A stretch of 64,000 nucleotides of DNA from positions 336,355-400,354 of the forward strand of contig NZ_JAUDUY010000004.1 in NCBI RefSeq assembly GCF_030380815.1, in the 5' to 3' direction. This document shows, one piece after another, positions 35,895 to 46,674 of this stretch (within the stretch, counting starts at the first letter, position 1; each line of letters opens with the position of its first letter). The notes below the pieces were generated by a model. That model did not search any database. It was given only the letters and a program-made list of their open reading frames with translations, and was not told the origin of the DNA. Origin of the DNA: Robiginitalea aurantiaca (lineage in GTDB: Bacteria > Bacteroidota > Bacteroidia > Flavobacteriales > Flavobacteriaceae). Both the position numbers and the translations under genes were made by a program.

Positions 35895-36802
35895 AACGAC
35901 GAAATTTCATAAAGACCGGGGTCATGGGAGGAACTGCCCTTGGATTAGGGGGTATGGCACTACAGAGTTGTCGTTTGGATACGTCAAAGCGCATCACCGT
36001 CTTACATACCAATGACGTACACAGCCATATCGATCCGTTTCCGGCTTCACATCCCCAATTCCCGAAGCTCGGAGGGGTGGCCCGCAGGGCGGCTTTGATA
36101 CAATCGCTACGAGAAGAAAATCCGAATATCCTCCTGCTCGATGCGGGCGATATTTTTCAGGGCACACCCTACTTTAATTTCTATGGGGGGGAATTGGAAT
36201 TCAAATTGATGAACCGGATGGGATATGACGCAGCCACTTTGGGAAATCACGATTTTGACAATGGACTCTCGGGGTTACTGGCGCAGTTGCCAAATGCCAA
36301 TTTTTCATTTCTATCGGCAAACTATGATTTTAACAATACCATCCTGGAAGGGCGTTTCAGACCCTATCAGGTCTTTGTCAGGGATGGGGTCAGAATCGGT
36401 GTTTTTGGCCTTGGAGTTAAGCTTGAAGGGCTTGTGCTTAAGGAATTATACGGGGAAACCAAATACCTGGATCCAATAGAAATCGCACAGGATATGGCGC
36501 GGGTCCTCAGGGCGGACGAAGACTGTGATCTGGTTATCTGCCTCTCCCATCTCGGGCATGTATACGACAATCCGGATCGGGTTTGTGATCAGGTTCTTGC
36601 AGCATCAACCGAAGATATTGACCTGATTATCGGGGGGCATACCCATACGTTTATGGATGAGGCGGAAAGGGCGACAAACCGTTCCGGAAATCCGGTATAC
36701 ATTCAACAGGTGGGTTGCTACGGAGTCCGTCTGGGCCGCGTGGATTTTGAGATGCATGCCCAGGGTATCCGGAGCACCACAAGCCAGGCTTTGCGGATAT
36801 GA
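35891..36802 (+). CDS. 5'-nucleotidase metallophosphatase half, Tat lipoprotein
   Basis: Catalytic N-terminal half of a UshA-type nucleotidase (303 aa, GTG start). The signal MKRRNFIKTGVMGG has the twin-arginine motif, and LQSC is a lipobox, so it is a predicted Tat-exported lipoprotein. All dinuclear metal ligands are present: HTNDVHSH, LLLDAGDIFQG, LGNHDFDNG, CLSHLGH and IGGHTHTF. It ends where the linker to the C-terminal domain would begin in full-length enzymes; that domain is the upstream gene. The order is thus reversed relative to the single-chain protein. Confidence 0.92.
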   Translation: MKRRNFIKTGVMGGTALGLGGMALQSCRLDTSKRITVLHTNDVHSHIDPFPASHPQFPKLGGVARRAALIQSLREENPNILLLDAGDIFQGTPYFNFYGGELEFKLMNRMGYDAATLGNHDFDNGLSGLLAQLPNANFSFLSANYDFNNTILEGRFRPYQVFVRDGVRIGVFGLGVKLEGLVLKELYGETKYLDPIEIAQDMARVLRADEDCDLVICLSHLGHVYDNPDRVCDQVLAASTEDIDLIIGGHTHTFMDEAERATNRSGNPVYIQQVGCYGVRLGRVDFEMHAQGIRSTTSQALRI

Positions 36803-36875
36803 GATTGTGAGAAATTCATGCTTTCCCGAAAACAATTGGCTTTTTAACCCGCCAAAAAGAGGGACATTAGATCTG

Positions 36876-38879
<2,004 letters not shown>

Positions 38880-38884
38880 TTACT

Positions 38885-39772
38885 TTATAATCCGGATGAA
38901 CCCGGGGGTATGCTGTTCCATTTCGCCCGGACAAACCTGTTTTTATCAAAAATATCCTTTTTTACCTCTGCGCTTATAAACCCTCTGCCTTCCAATAGCG
39001 CTTTTACAGCTTCTGCGTAATCCCGATGCGTCTCCAGATAGATCCACCCCTGGTTTTTTAAATGAATCCCGGCAAAATCACAGAGATACCTGTAAAACAT
39101 TAACGGATCCTCATCGGGCACAAAAAGCGCCAAATGCGGCTCGGAAGCCGTCACGTGAAGATGCATTGTTTCGGCTTCACTTTCGGGAACATAAGGCGGG
39201 TTGGATACAATGGCATCCATTTTTGGCAGTTCAGATTCCGGGTGCCGAAGGTCATCTTTAAGGAATGTAATTTCTAGGTTTTGCGCCTCTGCATTTAACC
39301 GGGCTACCTTCAGGGCAGCGTCGGATATATCAATCCCATATACCTTTGCGTCAGGGAGATACCTTTTTAAACCTAAAGCGATACAACCACTCCCCGTGCC
39401 CGCATCGAGCATGGACAAAGTCGAAGGATGTTCCCTGAAAGAAGTTTCCACCCATGCGACCAGTTCAGCAGTCTCGGGTCTGGGAATCAATACATCGGGG
39501 GTTACCAGAAGATTCATGTCCATGAAGTAGGCCTGCCCCATGATTTGTTGTACCGGACGATGCTTACTCAGATCATCCAGTGCCCGCAGGAGCGTAACAG
39601 CCTCTGAACTGCTGATTTTTTTGGCGGGTTCCATCGCGAGAATCGTCTTTGGGAAGGCAAAATAATGCGCGATAAGCAGGTGAAAGATGGACTCTATTTC
39701 CTCCGGGGGATACGCCTGAGCGAGTTCAGTTCGAAAGCGATTTCGAATCTCTTTAAGATACTCCTGTTTCAT
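38885..39772 (-). CDS. prmC: Release factor N5-glutamine methyltransferase
   Basis: Methylates the GGQ glutamine of peptide release factors. 295 aa with an N-terminal helical domain and a C-terminal Rossmann methyltransferase: the SAM motif MLDAGTGSGCIAL (about 120-132) and the catalytic SNPPYVPESE motif (about 189-198) are present. It overlaps the upstream acetyltransferase gene by four bases and precedes ligA. Confidence 0.96.
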   Translation of the reverse strand: MKQEYLKEIRNRFRTELAQAYPPEEIESIFHLLIAHYFAFPKTILAMEPAKKISSSEAVTLLRALDDLSKHRPVQQIMGQAYFMDMNLLVTPDVLIPRPETAELVAWVETSFREHPSTLSMLDAGTGSGCIALGLKRYLPDAKVYGIDISDAALKVARLNAEAQNLEITFLKDDLRHPESELPKMDAIVSNPPYVPESEAETMHLHVTASEPHLALFVPDEDPLMFYRYLCDFAGIHLKNQGWIYLETHRDYAEAVKALLEGRGFISAEVKKDIFDKNRFVRAKWNSIPPGSSGL

Positions 39773-40269
39773 TCGCCGTTAAGGGGTTTTGACATCCAGA
39801 CATTACAGACCGTATGTCCGGTATCCCCCATGGGGGTCTCCAAATACTGAAATCCAAACCGCTTATAAAGGGACTGTGCGGCCATCATATACCGCATGGT
39901 TTCCAGATAACATACTTCGTACCCGAAGGCACTGGCCTGCTCAAGAGCCATTTGCAGAATCCGCTCTCCCCATCCCTGTCCGCGTATTTCCTTCCTGAAA
40001 TACATTTTTTGCAATTCGCATACCCTGTGGTCCCCGTTTTCCAGAGGAGAAAGGCCACCACCGCCCCAGAGCTCCTCCCCGTCGGTTAAGACCCAATATA
40101 CAGATCTGGGAGCCTGATAGTACGTATAGAGTGCCTCCATGGAAGTATCCGTGAACGCACTACCTTTTCTCGGGACTTCAAATTCGACAAGGACCTGCCT
40201 TATAATCTCTGCAATGAGTGGACCATCTTCGGGTAATATCGGGCGAATACGAACCTTGGAGGGAATCAT
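39769..40269 (-). CDS. GNAT family N-acetyltransferase
   Basis: Acetyl-CoA-dependent acetyltransferase (166 aa). The core includes the IRPILPEDGPLIAEIIRQVL start, the CoA-binding motif RGQGWGERILQMALEQA (with the GNAT Q/RxxGxG/A pattern) and the C-terminal YLETMRYMMAAQSLYKRFGFQYLETPMG motif. The substrate is unknown. It overlaps prmC and is divergent from ribD, with only 23 bases between the two starts, so their promoters must overlap. Confidence 0.87.
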   Translation of the reverse strand: MIPSKVRIRPILPEDGPLIAEIIRQVLVEFEVPRKGSAFTDTSMEALYTYYQAPRSVYWVLTDGEELWGGGGLSPLENGDHRVCELQKMYFRKEIRGQGWGERILQMALEQASAFGYEVCYLETMRYMMAAQSLYKRFGFQYLETPMGDTGHTVCNVWMSKPLNGE

Positions 40270-40292
40270 TTTCTATGTGCTATTTTTACCGT

Positions 40293-41345
40293 GTGAAGAT
40301 ACATGAAAAATACCTTCTACGCTGCCTTCAAATCGCTGGAAATGGCTTGGGGTCCACAGCTCCAAACCCAATGGTGGGGGCCGTAATCACGTATAATGAC
40401 CGCATTATTGGGGAGGGATTTACGAGTCCTTTCGGAGGCCCTCATGCCGAAGTCAGGGCTATTGATTCGGTTCGCGACAAGTCCCTGCTGCCTAAATCCA
40501 CACTCTATGTAACCCTCGAACCCTGCTGTCATTTCGGAAAAACCCCACCCTGTACTGATGCGATTCTCGCCTCAGGCATCCCAAGGATTGTAATCGGTCT
40601 AAAGGACCCGCATGACAAAGTGGGTGGAAAAGGGATTGCTGTCCTGGAAAATGCAGGATGTGAGGTTATTACCGGAATACTGAAAAAAGAATGCAGAGAG
40701 CACCATCGTCGTTTTCTGACCTTTCATGAAAAAAAGCGCCCCTACATTATCCTTAAATGGGCACAGAGTGCTGATGGATATATGGCTCCCGATCCCTCCG
40801 TCAGGACAGCCCGACCTGAGCCGTACTGGATCTCCAGCGCAATTTCCCGTCAATTGGCGCATAAGTGGCGAAGTGAGGAAGCCGCCATCCTCGTGGGTAC
40901 CCGAACAGCCCTGGAGGACAACCCAACACTAGATACCCGTCTGTGGAAGGGATCCAATCCCTTGCGTGTTCTGATAGATCGAAAATGCAGCGTGCCCCGG
41001 GACTACCGTATTCTGGATGGTAAAATCAAAACATTGGTGTTCTGTACTGAAAAGAATGCTCCGCAAAACACCGAAGGTATTTTATACCGCACAGTTTCAG
41101 GGGGAGAGCCCCTGATCCCCCTTCTTCTTACAACGCTTTGGGAGGAACAACTGCAGAGCGTCATTGTGGAAGGTGGAGCCAAAACCCTTAACAGCTTTTT
41201 GGGTTCCGGATACTGGGATGAGATCCGAATCATCACGAGCCCGGTCCATTTAAAAAACGGACTGGTCGCTCCAAAAATAACTACAAAGCCCAGATACGAC
41301 TTTAAGTCCGGTCGTGATCTGGTCCAAATCTTCAGAAATGATTGA
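40293..41345 (+). CDS. ribD: Bifunctional riboflavin biosynthesis deaminase/reductase
   Basis: Deaminates and then reduces the pyrimidine intermediate of riboflavin synthesis. I start it at the GTG at 40293 (MKIHEKYLLRCLQ, 350 aa), because the upstream in-frame ATG at 40275 lies within a -7-like element (TATTTTTA, 40280-40287) and family members begin like this. The deaminase zinc site is PHAEVRA and PCCHFGKTPPCTDA (about 50-90). The reductase domain starts near 145 and includes AILVGTRTALEDNPTLDTR and VEGGAKTL. It overlaps the next gene by 8 bases. Confidence 0.94.
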   Translation: MKIHEKYLLRCLQIAGNGLGSTAPNPMVGAVITYNDRIIGEGFTSPFGGPHAEVRAIDSVRDKSLLPKSTLYVTLEPCCHFGKTPPCTDAILASGIPRIVIGLKDPHDKVGGKGIAVLENAGCEVITGILKKECREHHRRFLTFHEKKRPYIILKWAQSADGYMAPDPSVRTARPEPYWISSAISRQLAHKWRSEEAAILVGTRTALEDNPTLDTRLWKGSNPLRVLIDRKCSVPRDYRILDGKIKTLVFCTEKNAPQNTEGILYRTVSGGEPLIPLLLTTLWEEQLQSVIVEGGAKTLNSFLGSGYWDEIRIITSPVHLKNGLVAPKITTKPRYDFKSGRDLVQIFRND

Positions 41346-41943
41346 GAATATAATATTCGATTTTGGCGGCGTCTTCATCAATCTGGATGCTGAGGCCGTA
41401 CCCAGGGGCCTCAGGAATTTTGGCGTGGATTTTCCGGAACCTGAACTGATTGCCCTGAGTCAGCAATATGAAAAAGGGGTTATAAATTCGGAAGCCTTCC
41501 TAAGAGGTGTGAATCGATGCATCCCCGGCAGCCACACTGAAGACATCCGGACAATCTGGAATCAAATGATCGCCGACTTCCCCGAAGAACGACTCGAATT
41601 CCTCAAAGATCTCAAAGAATCCGGGCAATACAGAATGTTTCTACTCAGCAATACGAATGCCCTGCATATCGAACATGTAAAACAAACAATGGGCATGGCG
41701 TCTTATAATCAGTTTTACAGCTGTTTTGACTCCTTTTATTTATCACACGAAATTGGCATGCGTAAACCCGACCGAAAAATATTTTCTTTTGTCCTGGATG
41801 AAAACGGATTAAACCCTGCGCATACACTCTTTATCGATGATACAGAAGAGCACACCCTCAGCGCCTCCCAATTGGGCATTAAGACGTGGCATCTCGATAT
41901 TAAAAGGGAAAGTATCCTCGAATTGCCAAACCGAATGGATTAA
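41338..41943 (+). CDS. HAD-superfamily hydrolase
   Basis: Cytosolic HAD phosphatase-like protein (201 aa from the ATG at 41338, which overlaps ribD by 8 bases). The nucleophile motif is NIIFDFGGVFINLD, motif II is LLSNTNALHI, and motifs III/IV are RKPDRKIFSFVL and FIDDTEEHTLSASQLGIKTW. In motif I the second Asp of DxD is replaced by Gly (DFGG), as in several HAD subgroups acting on non-phosphate substrates or lacking a general acid. Linkage to ribD suggests a flavin-related phosphatase, but this is inference. Confidence 0.87.
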   Translation: MIENIIFDFGGVFINLDAEAVPRGLRNFGVDFPEPELIALSQQYEKGVINSEAFLRGVNRCIPGSHTEDIRTIWNQMIADFPEERLEFLKDLKESGQYRMFLLSNTNALHIEHVKQTMGMASYNQFYSCFDSFYLSHEIGMRKPDRKIFSFVLDENGLNPAHTLFIDDTEEHTLSASQLGIKTWHLDIKRESILELPNRMD

Positions 41944-41947
41944 AACA

Positions 41948-42817
41948 ATGTGGGACCTCATATGGAGTATTTGTTGCTCCAGTATCATTTTTGTTGTTTT
42001 CAAACTCTTCGACACCTACGGGGTGGACACCTTCCGGGCCATTATCGTAAACTATTTCACGGCCCTAGGGGTCGGTCTGCTGGTCTATCAGCAGCCTGTG
42101 TTCCTTCAGGAACTACCACAAAAACCCTGGTTTGCAGGGGCATTGCTATTGGGGTCCTTTTTTATTCTCATTTTTAACCTAATGGCCCTGACCTCCCAGA
42201 GAATGGGAGTTTCCGTGGCCTCCGTCGCCACTAAGATGTCTTTGGTGATTCCTGTGGTCGCCGGGATCGCCCTGTACAAAGAACAAATCAGCCCGGTACA
42301 GGCAACAGGCATCACTTTAGCCCTTGCTGCCGTATATTTTACATCCATGAAATCCGGGGGTCGGGGTATCAGGAAGGAGCTCCGGGCATTGATTTTACCC
42401 GCCCTGGTTTTTCTGGGTTCCGGAGTGATCGATACCAGCATTAAATACCTGCAACACACCCGAATCCCACAGGTGGAATATCCGCTTTTTTCCGCACTGG
42501 TCTTCGGTTTTGCGGGGACAACCGGTATCCTGTTGCTGTTCTTTAAAAAACCTAAAGGTGCAACACGGTTCAATGGCGTGACTATTTTGGGAGGAATAGC
42601 CCTTGGCGTGCCAAATTTCTTTTCCATTTATTTCCTTTTACGCGCCTTGCAATTCGAGGGTCTGAACAGCGCCTCGATCTTTACCCTGAACAATGTGGCT
42701 ATAGTCATGCTCACTACCCTGGCCGGAATTGTCTTTTTCAAAGAAAAGTTGAGCCTTAAGAACTGGATGGGTATTTTCCTTGCTGTAATCAGCATATTGT
42801 TAATCAGCTTATTCTGA
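41948..42817 (+). CDS. EamA/DMT-type membrane permease
   Basis: Membrane protein of 289 aa from the ATG at 41948, with about ten hydrophobic segments typical of the drug/metabolite transporter superfamily. The two-fold repeat is visible: the end of the first half has SVATKMSLVIPVVAGIALYKEQISPVQATGI and the end of the second has NNVAIVMLTTLAGIVFFKEKLSLKNWMGI, which are the paired EamA signatures. The substrate cannot be predicted. It starts 4 bases after the HAD gene, in the same transcript as ribD. Confidence 0.88.
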   Translation: MWDLIWSICCSSIIFVVFKLFDTYGVDTFRAIIVNYFTALGVGLLVYQQPVFLQELPQKPWFAGALLLGSFFILIFNLMALTSQRMGVSVASVATKMSLVIPVVAGIALYKEQISPVQATGITLALAAVYFTSMKSGGRGIRKELRALILPALVFLGSGVIDTSIKYLQHTRIPQVEYPLFSALVFGFAGTTGILLLFFKKPKGATRFNGVTILGGIALGVPNFFSIYFLLRALQFEGLNSASIFTLNNVAIVMLTTLAGIVFFKEKLSLKNWMGIFLAVISILLISLF

Positions 42818-42828
42818 CGTCGAACCGC

Positions 42829-43440
42829 ATGAAAAACTTTAAAACAATTTCAGCGCCTGCAGGACCTTTTCTGCTCCGGGAGAAAAAGAGCAAATTCTTG
42901 GGATTCGCCTTTCCTGTTTCCTCGGTTTCCGAGGCTGAGTTACGACTTGAAACACTGCATAAAGACTACTCAGATGCCTCTCACCTTTGCTATGCATACC
43001 GCATTGGGGTTGAGGATGTCCAGTTGAGGATGAATGATGACGGGGAACCCGCATACACTGCCGGGAGTCCTATTAGTGGGCAGATAAATGCTTTTGAACT
43101 CTACAACATCCTGGTTTGCGTGGTTCGCTATTACGGCGGCACTAAATTGGGTGCGAGTGGCCTTACCCAGGCCTATAGGGAAGCCGCAAGAGGCGTCCTG
43201 GAACTCGCCCCGGTGATCCTGAAGAAAGCAGGTTGTTTGCTCAGACTAGAATTCGATTATCCCAGCCTCGACGAGGTCATGGGATTTATTTCCCAAAACC
43301 GGTTAGAGATCAAAAAACAGGAAATGGGGCTGGATTGTATACTGGAACTCATTGTGAAAAAGGAAAAGAGCGAAACCTTGGTGCAACGGCTGAAAACGAT
43401 CAATGGGGTCCGCTTAAGTAAAAAAGACGTGTACATTTAA
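42829..43440 (+). CDS. YigZ family protein (IMPACT N-terminal domain)
   Basis: Cytosolic protein of 203 aa with an N-terminal IMPACT/YigZ domain (about 1-120). The signature NDDGEPAYTAGSPI and VRYYGGTKLGASGLTQAYREA are present. The C-terminal domain is the usual DUF1949-like ferredoxin fold. The biological role is poorly known; family members are linked to translation control and proline dipeptidase-like loci in other bacteria. It follows the permease gene by 11 bases and overlaps the convergent thioesterase gene by 4. Confidence 0.9.
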   Translation: MKNFKTISAPAGPFLLREKKSKFLGFAFPVSSVSEAELRLETLHKDYSDASHLCYAYRIGVEDVQLRMNDDGEPAYTAGSPISGQINAFELYNILVCVVRYYGGTKLGASGLTQAYREAARGVLELAPVILKKAGCLLRLEFDYPSLDEVMGFISQNRLEIKKQEMGLDCILELIVKKEKSETLVQRLKTINGVRLSKKDVYI

Positions 43441-43838
43441 TTCTGCAGCACTTTCTGCAGAATGTAATCGGGGCACCTGACGGGTCTTCTGGTTTCAGAA
43501 TTCAAAAAGGCGAGATCCGTCTGAGCCGTTGCCAAAATTTCCCCATTTTCGCCCTCAATTTCATAGTCAAATGAGATACGGACGGTAGGTATATTCCTGA
43601 GATGGGTTCGAATCGTGATAACCTGGTCGTAAACAGCTGGTTTTTTGTATTGTATAGCGATGGAAGTTACCGGGAGAATGTAGCCGGTTTCTTCCATGTT
43701 TTTGTAGGATATTCCGAGGGCCCTCAACCACTCAACCCTTCCCAACTCCAGGTATTGCGGGTAATTCCCGTGGTATACCACTCCCATCTGGTCTGTTTCG
43801 CCATAGCGAATTCTGATTGAAATCTCGTGAGAATGCAT
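43437..43838 (-). CDS. YbgC-type acyl-CoA thioesterase
   Basis: Hotdog-fold thioesterase of 133 aa. The YbgC signature GETDQMGVVYHGNYPQYLELGRVEWL (about 12-37) includes the catalytic Asp16 and His22 region. In proteobacteria YbgC is linked to the Tol-Pal complex; no tol genes are seen here. The end overlaps the convergent YigZ gene by 4 bases. It is divergent from dnaA across a 205-base gap. Confidence 0.9.
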   Translation of the reverse strand: MHSHEISIRIRYGETDQMGVVYHGNYPQYLELGRVEWLRALGISYKNMEETGYILPVTSIAIQYKKPAVYDQVITIRTHLRNIPTVRISFDYEIEGENGEILATAQTDLAFLNSETRRPVRCPDYILQKVLQN

Positions 43839-44043
43839 AAAAACTGGTTGAAAAACAGTATATTTAAAAAGAGGGTCGAAGCGCGCTGAACTTGCAAAAA
43901 AAAAAGCAGAATTTCAACCCCGTTTGTATTTTTTTTTTAGGTTTTTTGTTCACATATTTGTCTCTCTCAATAAGGACAGAATTTCTGTCTTTTTTTTTAC
44001 CGATTAACGATTACCTAACCAAGATATAAGACTTCCATTTAAA
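43839..44043. promoter_or_regulatory. dnaA upstream region, AT-rich
   Basis: 205-base gap between a divergent thioesterase gene and dnaA with several A or T homopolymer runs. I see only one weak DnaA-box-like site (TTGTTCACA, two mismatches to TTATCCACA), so I do not call it an origin. A -7-like element (CATATTTG, about 43953-43960) would start transcription before the hairpin at 43972-43998. The tandem repeat GATTA-AC-GATTA lies at about 44002-44013. Confidence 0.5.
43972..43998 (+). terminator. Terminator-like hairpin in the dnaA leader
   Basis: GACAGA (43975-43980), loop ATT and TCTGTC (43984-43989) form a perfect stem, extendable to 9 pairs by AAG with TTT (one wobble). Nine T follow (43990-43998). 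The structure sits 45 bases before the dnaA start codon and no plus-strand gene ends nearby, so it may act as an attenuator of dnaA and not as the end of another transcript. Confidence 0.6.
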
Positions 44044-45468
44044 ATGAGTGTTACCGCGCGTTCCGTATGGGATAATTGTTTAACCTTTATTAAGGACAAC
44101 ATACAACCGCAGGCATTCAAAACGTGGTTTGATCCTATTAAACCTGTTCGCCTCACCGACAAGTCCCTGAGCATCCAGGTACCGAGTAAATTCTTTTATG
44201 AGTGGCTGGAAGAGCACTACATCACTTTGTTGAAGGTGGCCCTTACCAGAGAACTGGGCGAAGGCGCTAAACTGGTCTACGTCATAAAAATGGAAAACAC
44301 TTACGGGAACCGGGAGCCGTTTACCGAAAAGATCCCGAGTTCGAACCGCGGGCAGATGACCCCTCAGGAAATGGATGTTCCGATCAAATCCAAGAATCCA
44401 CAATTGAAAAACCCTTTTGTGATTCCGGGCATCCGTAACATCAAGATTGAATCCCAGTTAAACCCCAATTACAATTTCGAAAATTTCCTGGAAGGAGATT
44501 CAAACCGATTAGCCCGTTCAGCCGGGATGGCTGTTGCCAATAAACCGGGAGGAACATCCTTTAACCCCCTCCTGATCTTTGGGGGCGTCGGCCTTGGAAA
44601 AACGCATCTCGCCCATGCCATTGGGGTAGAGATCAAAGACAAATACCCGGATAGGACCGTACTCTATATCTCCGCCGAGAAATTTACCCAGCAATACATC
44701 GAATCGGTAAAAAAGAATACCCGGAACGACTTTATTCACTTTTATCAACTCATCGATGTGTTGTTGATCGATGATGTACAGTTCCTTTCGGGCAAATCAG
44801 GAACCCAGGACGTATTTTTTCATATTTTCAACCACCTGCATCAAAACGGGAAGCAGGTCATTCTCACCTCCGATAAAGCTCCTGTCGATATGCAGGATAT
44901 CGAACAACGGCTGCTTTCGCGATTTAAATGGGGGCTATCTGCAGAACTACAAACCCCTGATTACGAAACCCGTGTCTCGATTCTGAAGAACAAGCTCTAC
45001 CGGGACGGTGTCGAGATGCCAGAAGAAATCATCGATTACGTCGCCAAGCACATCAAAACGAATATCCGGGAGTTGGAAGGTGCCATTATTTCACTCATCG
45101 CCCAATCCTCTTTTAATAAAAAAGAAGTCACCCTGGACCTTGCTCAAAAGGTCGTTGAGAAATTCGTCAAAAACACCAAAAGGGAAGTTTCCATTGATTA
45201 CATACAAAAGGTCGTCTCTGATTATTTTGAGATGGATGTCGCAACCCTGCAATCCAAAACCAGGAAACGCCACATCGTACAGGCCCGGCAACTTGCGATG
45301 TATTTTGCCAAAAAATACACCAAAGCTTCCTTGGCCAGTATCGGTTCTCAAATAGGGAAACGCGATCACGCAACAGTGCTTCACGCCTGTAAGACCGTAG
45401 ATAACCTGGCGGAAACAGATAAGCAGTTCCGCAAGTATATCGATGACCTCACTAAAAAATTTTCCTGA
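44044..45468 (+). CDS. dnaA: Chromosomal replication initiator protein DnaA
   Basis: Initiator ATPase of 474 aa. Domain I is about 1-85, a variable linker follows, and the AAA+ domain starts near 140 with SQLNPNYNFENFLEGDSNRLA. Walker A is GGVGLGKTHLAHA (about 179-191), Walker B VLLIDDVQFL. Sensor II and the DNA-binding domain IV end the protein, with the DnaA signature KRDHATVLHACKTV near residue 440. The start ATG is the first after the leader hairpin. An LMW phosphatase gene follows after 6 bases, so transcription continues. Confidence 0.98.
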   Translation: MSVTARSVWDNCLTFIKDNIQPQAFKTWFDPIKPVRLTDKSLSIQVPSKFFYEWLEEHYITLLKVALTRELGEGAKLVYVIKMENTYGNREPFTEKIPSSNRGQMTPQEMDVPIKSKNPQLKNPFVIPGIRNIKIESQLNPNYNFENFLEGDSNRLARSAGMAVANKPGGTSFNPLLIFGGVGLGKTHLAHAIGVEIKDKYPDRTVLYISAEKFTQQYIESVKKNTRNDFIHFYQLIDVLLIDDVQFLSGKSGTQDVFFHIFNHLHQNGKQVILTSDKAPVDMQDIEQRLLSRFKWGLSAELQTPDYETRVSILKNKLYRDGVEMPEEIIDYVAKHIKTNIRELEGAIISLIAQSSFNKKEVTLDLAQKVVEKFVKNTKREVSIDYIQKVVSDYFEMDVATLQSKTRKRHIVQARQLAMYFAKKYTKASLASIGSQIGKRDHATVLHACKTVDNLAETDKQFRKYIDDLTKKFS

Positions 45469-45474
45469 CCGATT

Positions 45475-45933
45475 ATGCCTGTTAGGGTTTTAATGGTTTG
45501 TCTGGGAAATATTTGCCGCTCACCCCTTGCTGAGGGAATTCTCTCATCCAAAGTAAATCCTTCTGAAATAACTGTCGATTCGGCGGGTACTGCCGGGTAT
45601 CATGTCGGGAACCCACCTGATCCGCGCTCTATTGAAACCGCAGCCTTGCAGAACATAGACATTAGCCGGCAAAAATGCAGGCGTTTTTCTCAGGCAGATT
45701 TTGATAATTTTGATTATATTTTTGCGATGGATAGGGAAAATCTGATGCATTTGCAGGATATGGCGCGAAATGAATCGGAGTTAAAGAAACTTCACCTGTT
45801 GCTCGAACTGGCTGAAATGCCGGAGCAGGAAGTGCCCGACCCCTACTACGGCGGGGATTCGGGTTTTCAGGAAGTCTTCCGACTGCTGGACAGGGCAACG
45901 GACCAGATCCTCCCAATCCTCTCCAGACATTAG
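45475..45933 (+). CDS. Low-molecular-weight protein tyrosine phosphatase
   Basis: Cys-based phosphatase of 152 aa. The P-loop CLGNICRS (C9 to S16, C-x5-R) is at the N-terminus and the general-acid loop VPDPYYGG is near 120, both intact. Flavobacterial members lie next to dnaA often enough to be useful for orientation, but the substrate is unknown; LMW-PTPs in other bacteria act on tyrosine kinases of polysaccharide export. Six bases after dnaA and six before the next gene: one operon. Confidence 0.94.
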   Translation: MPVRVLMVCLGNICRSPLAEGILSSKVNPSEITVDSAGTAGYHVGNPPDPRSIETAALQNIDISRQKCRRFSQADFDNFDYIFAMDRENLMHLQDMARNESELKKLHLLLELAEMPEQEVPDPYYGGDSGFQEVFRLLDRATDQILPILSRH

Positions 45934-45939
45934 AACCCT

Positions 45940-46662
45940 ATGAAATCAAATCCCACAGAATTTGGGAAGCTCTTCCTGATCCCGACAACACTGGGGTTGA
46001 CAGAACCCCTTGAAGTCCTGCCGTTGACCATTAAACGGACTATTGAACAAATTGATCACTTTATCGTAGAGAACGAAAAGACAGCGCGCAGGTTTATCAA
46101 AAAAATAACGCCTCGCAAAACCCAGTCCCTGCTTCAGATATTCCTGCTTAATAAATTTACCGAAGCTGAAGCCCTGCCGGGGTACCTGACCCCGTGTTTA
46201 GAGGGCAAACCGGTCGGAGTTTTATCTGAGGCGGGATGTCCGGCAATTGCGGATCCCGGGGCAATGATCGTAAAGCTCGCCCATGAGAAGGGTATACAGG
46301 TCGTACCTATGGTAGGACCTTCCTCCATTATCCTGGCACTAATGGCCAGTGGCCTGAATGGACAAAATTTCGCTTTTAACGGCTATTTACCCATAGATTC
46401 AGGGGAACGCAAAAAAGCCATTAAACAACTGGAAAAAAGATCCCGGGAACTCGGGCAAACCCAGCTCTTTATGGAGACACCTTATCGGAACGACAAACTG
46501 GTACAGGAACTGCTCAAAACCCTCCACGGAAAAACCAGGCTCTGTATTGCGGCAGACATCACATTGAAAACGGAATGGATCCGGACTCATGAAGCAAGTC
46601 AATGGATGGGCAAACTACCAGAACTCAACAAACGCCCGGCCATCTTTGCCATACAGGCATAA
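45940..46662 (+). CDS. SAM-dependent methyltransferase, RsmI-like paralogue
   Basis: Tetrapyrrole methylase-fold protein (240 aa) related to RsmI, the 16S rRNA C1402 2'-O-methyltransferase. It keeps the SEAGCPAIADPGA motif (about 85-97), GPSSIILALMASGLNGQNFAFNGYLP and METPYRND. The canonical N-terminal GTPIGNLxD motif is not seen; the corresponding region is LIPTTLGLTEPLEVLP. It is therefore a divergent paralogue and may methylate something other than C1402. It ends the dnaA operon and faces the lysozyme-like gene. Confidence 0.87.
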   Translation: MKSNPTEFGKLFLIPTTLGLTEPLEVLPLTIKRTIEQIDHFIVENEKTARRFIKKITPRKTQSLLQIFLLNKFTEAEALPGYLTPCLEGKPVGVLSEAGCPAIADPGAMIVKLAHEKGIQVVPMVGPSSIILALMASGLNGQNFAFNGYLPIDSGERKKAIKQLEKRSRELGQTQLFMETPYRNDKLVQELLKTLHGKTRLCIAADITLKTEWIRTHEASQWMGKLPELNKRPAIFAIQA

Positions 46663-46674
46663 TGCGATTATCGC

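Noticed and set aside
43839..44043. Replication origin next to dnaA
   Set aside because: Only one weak DnaA-box-like site with two mismatches; no cluster of boxes and no clear unwinding element beyond general AT richness.
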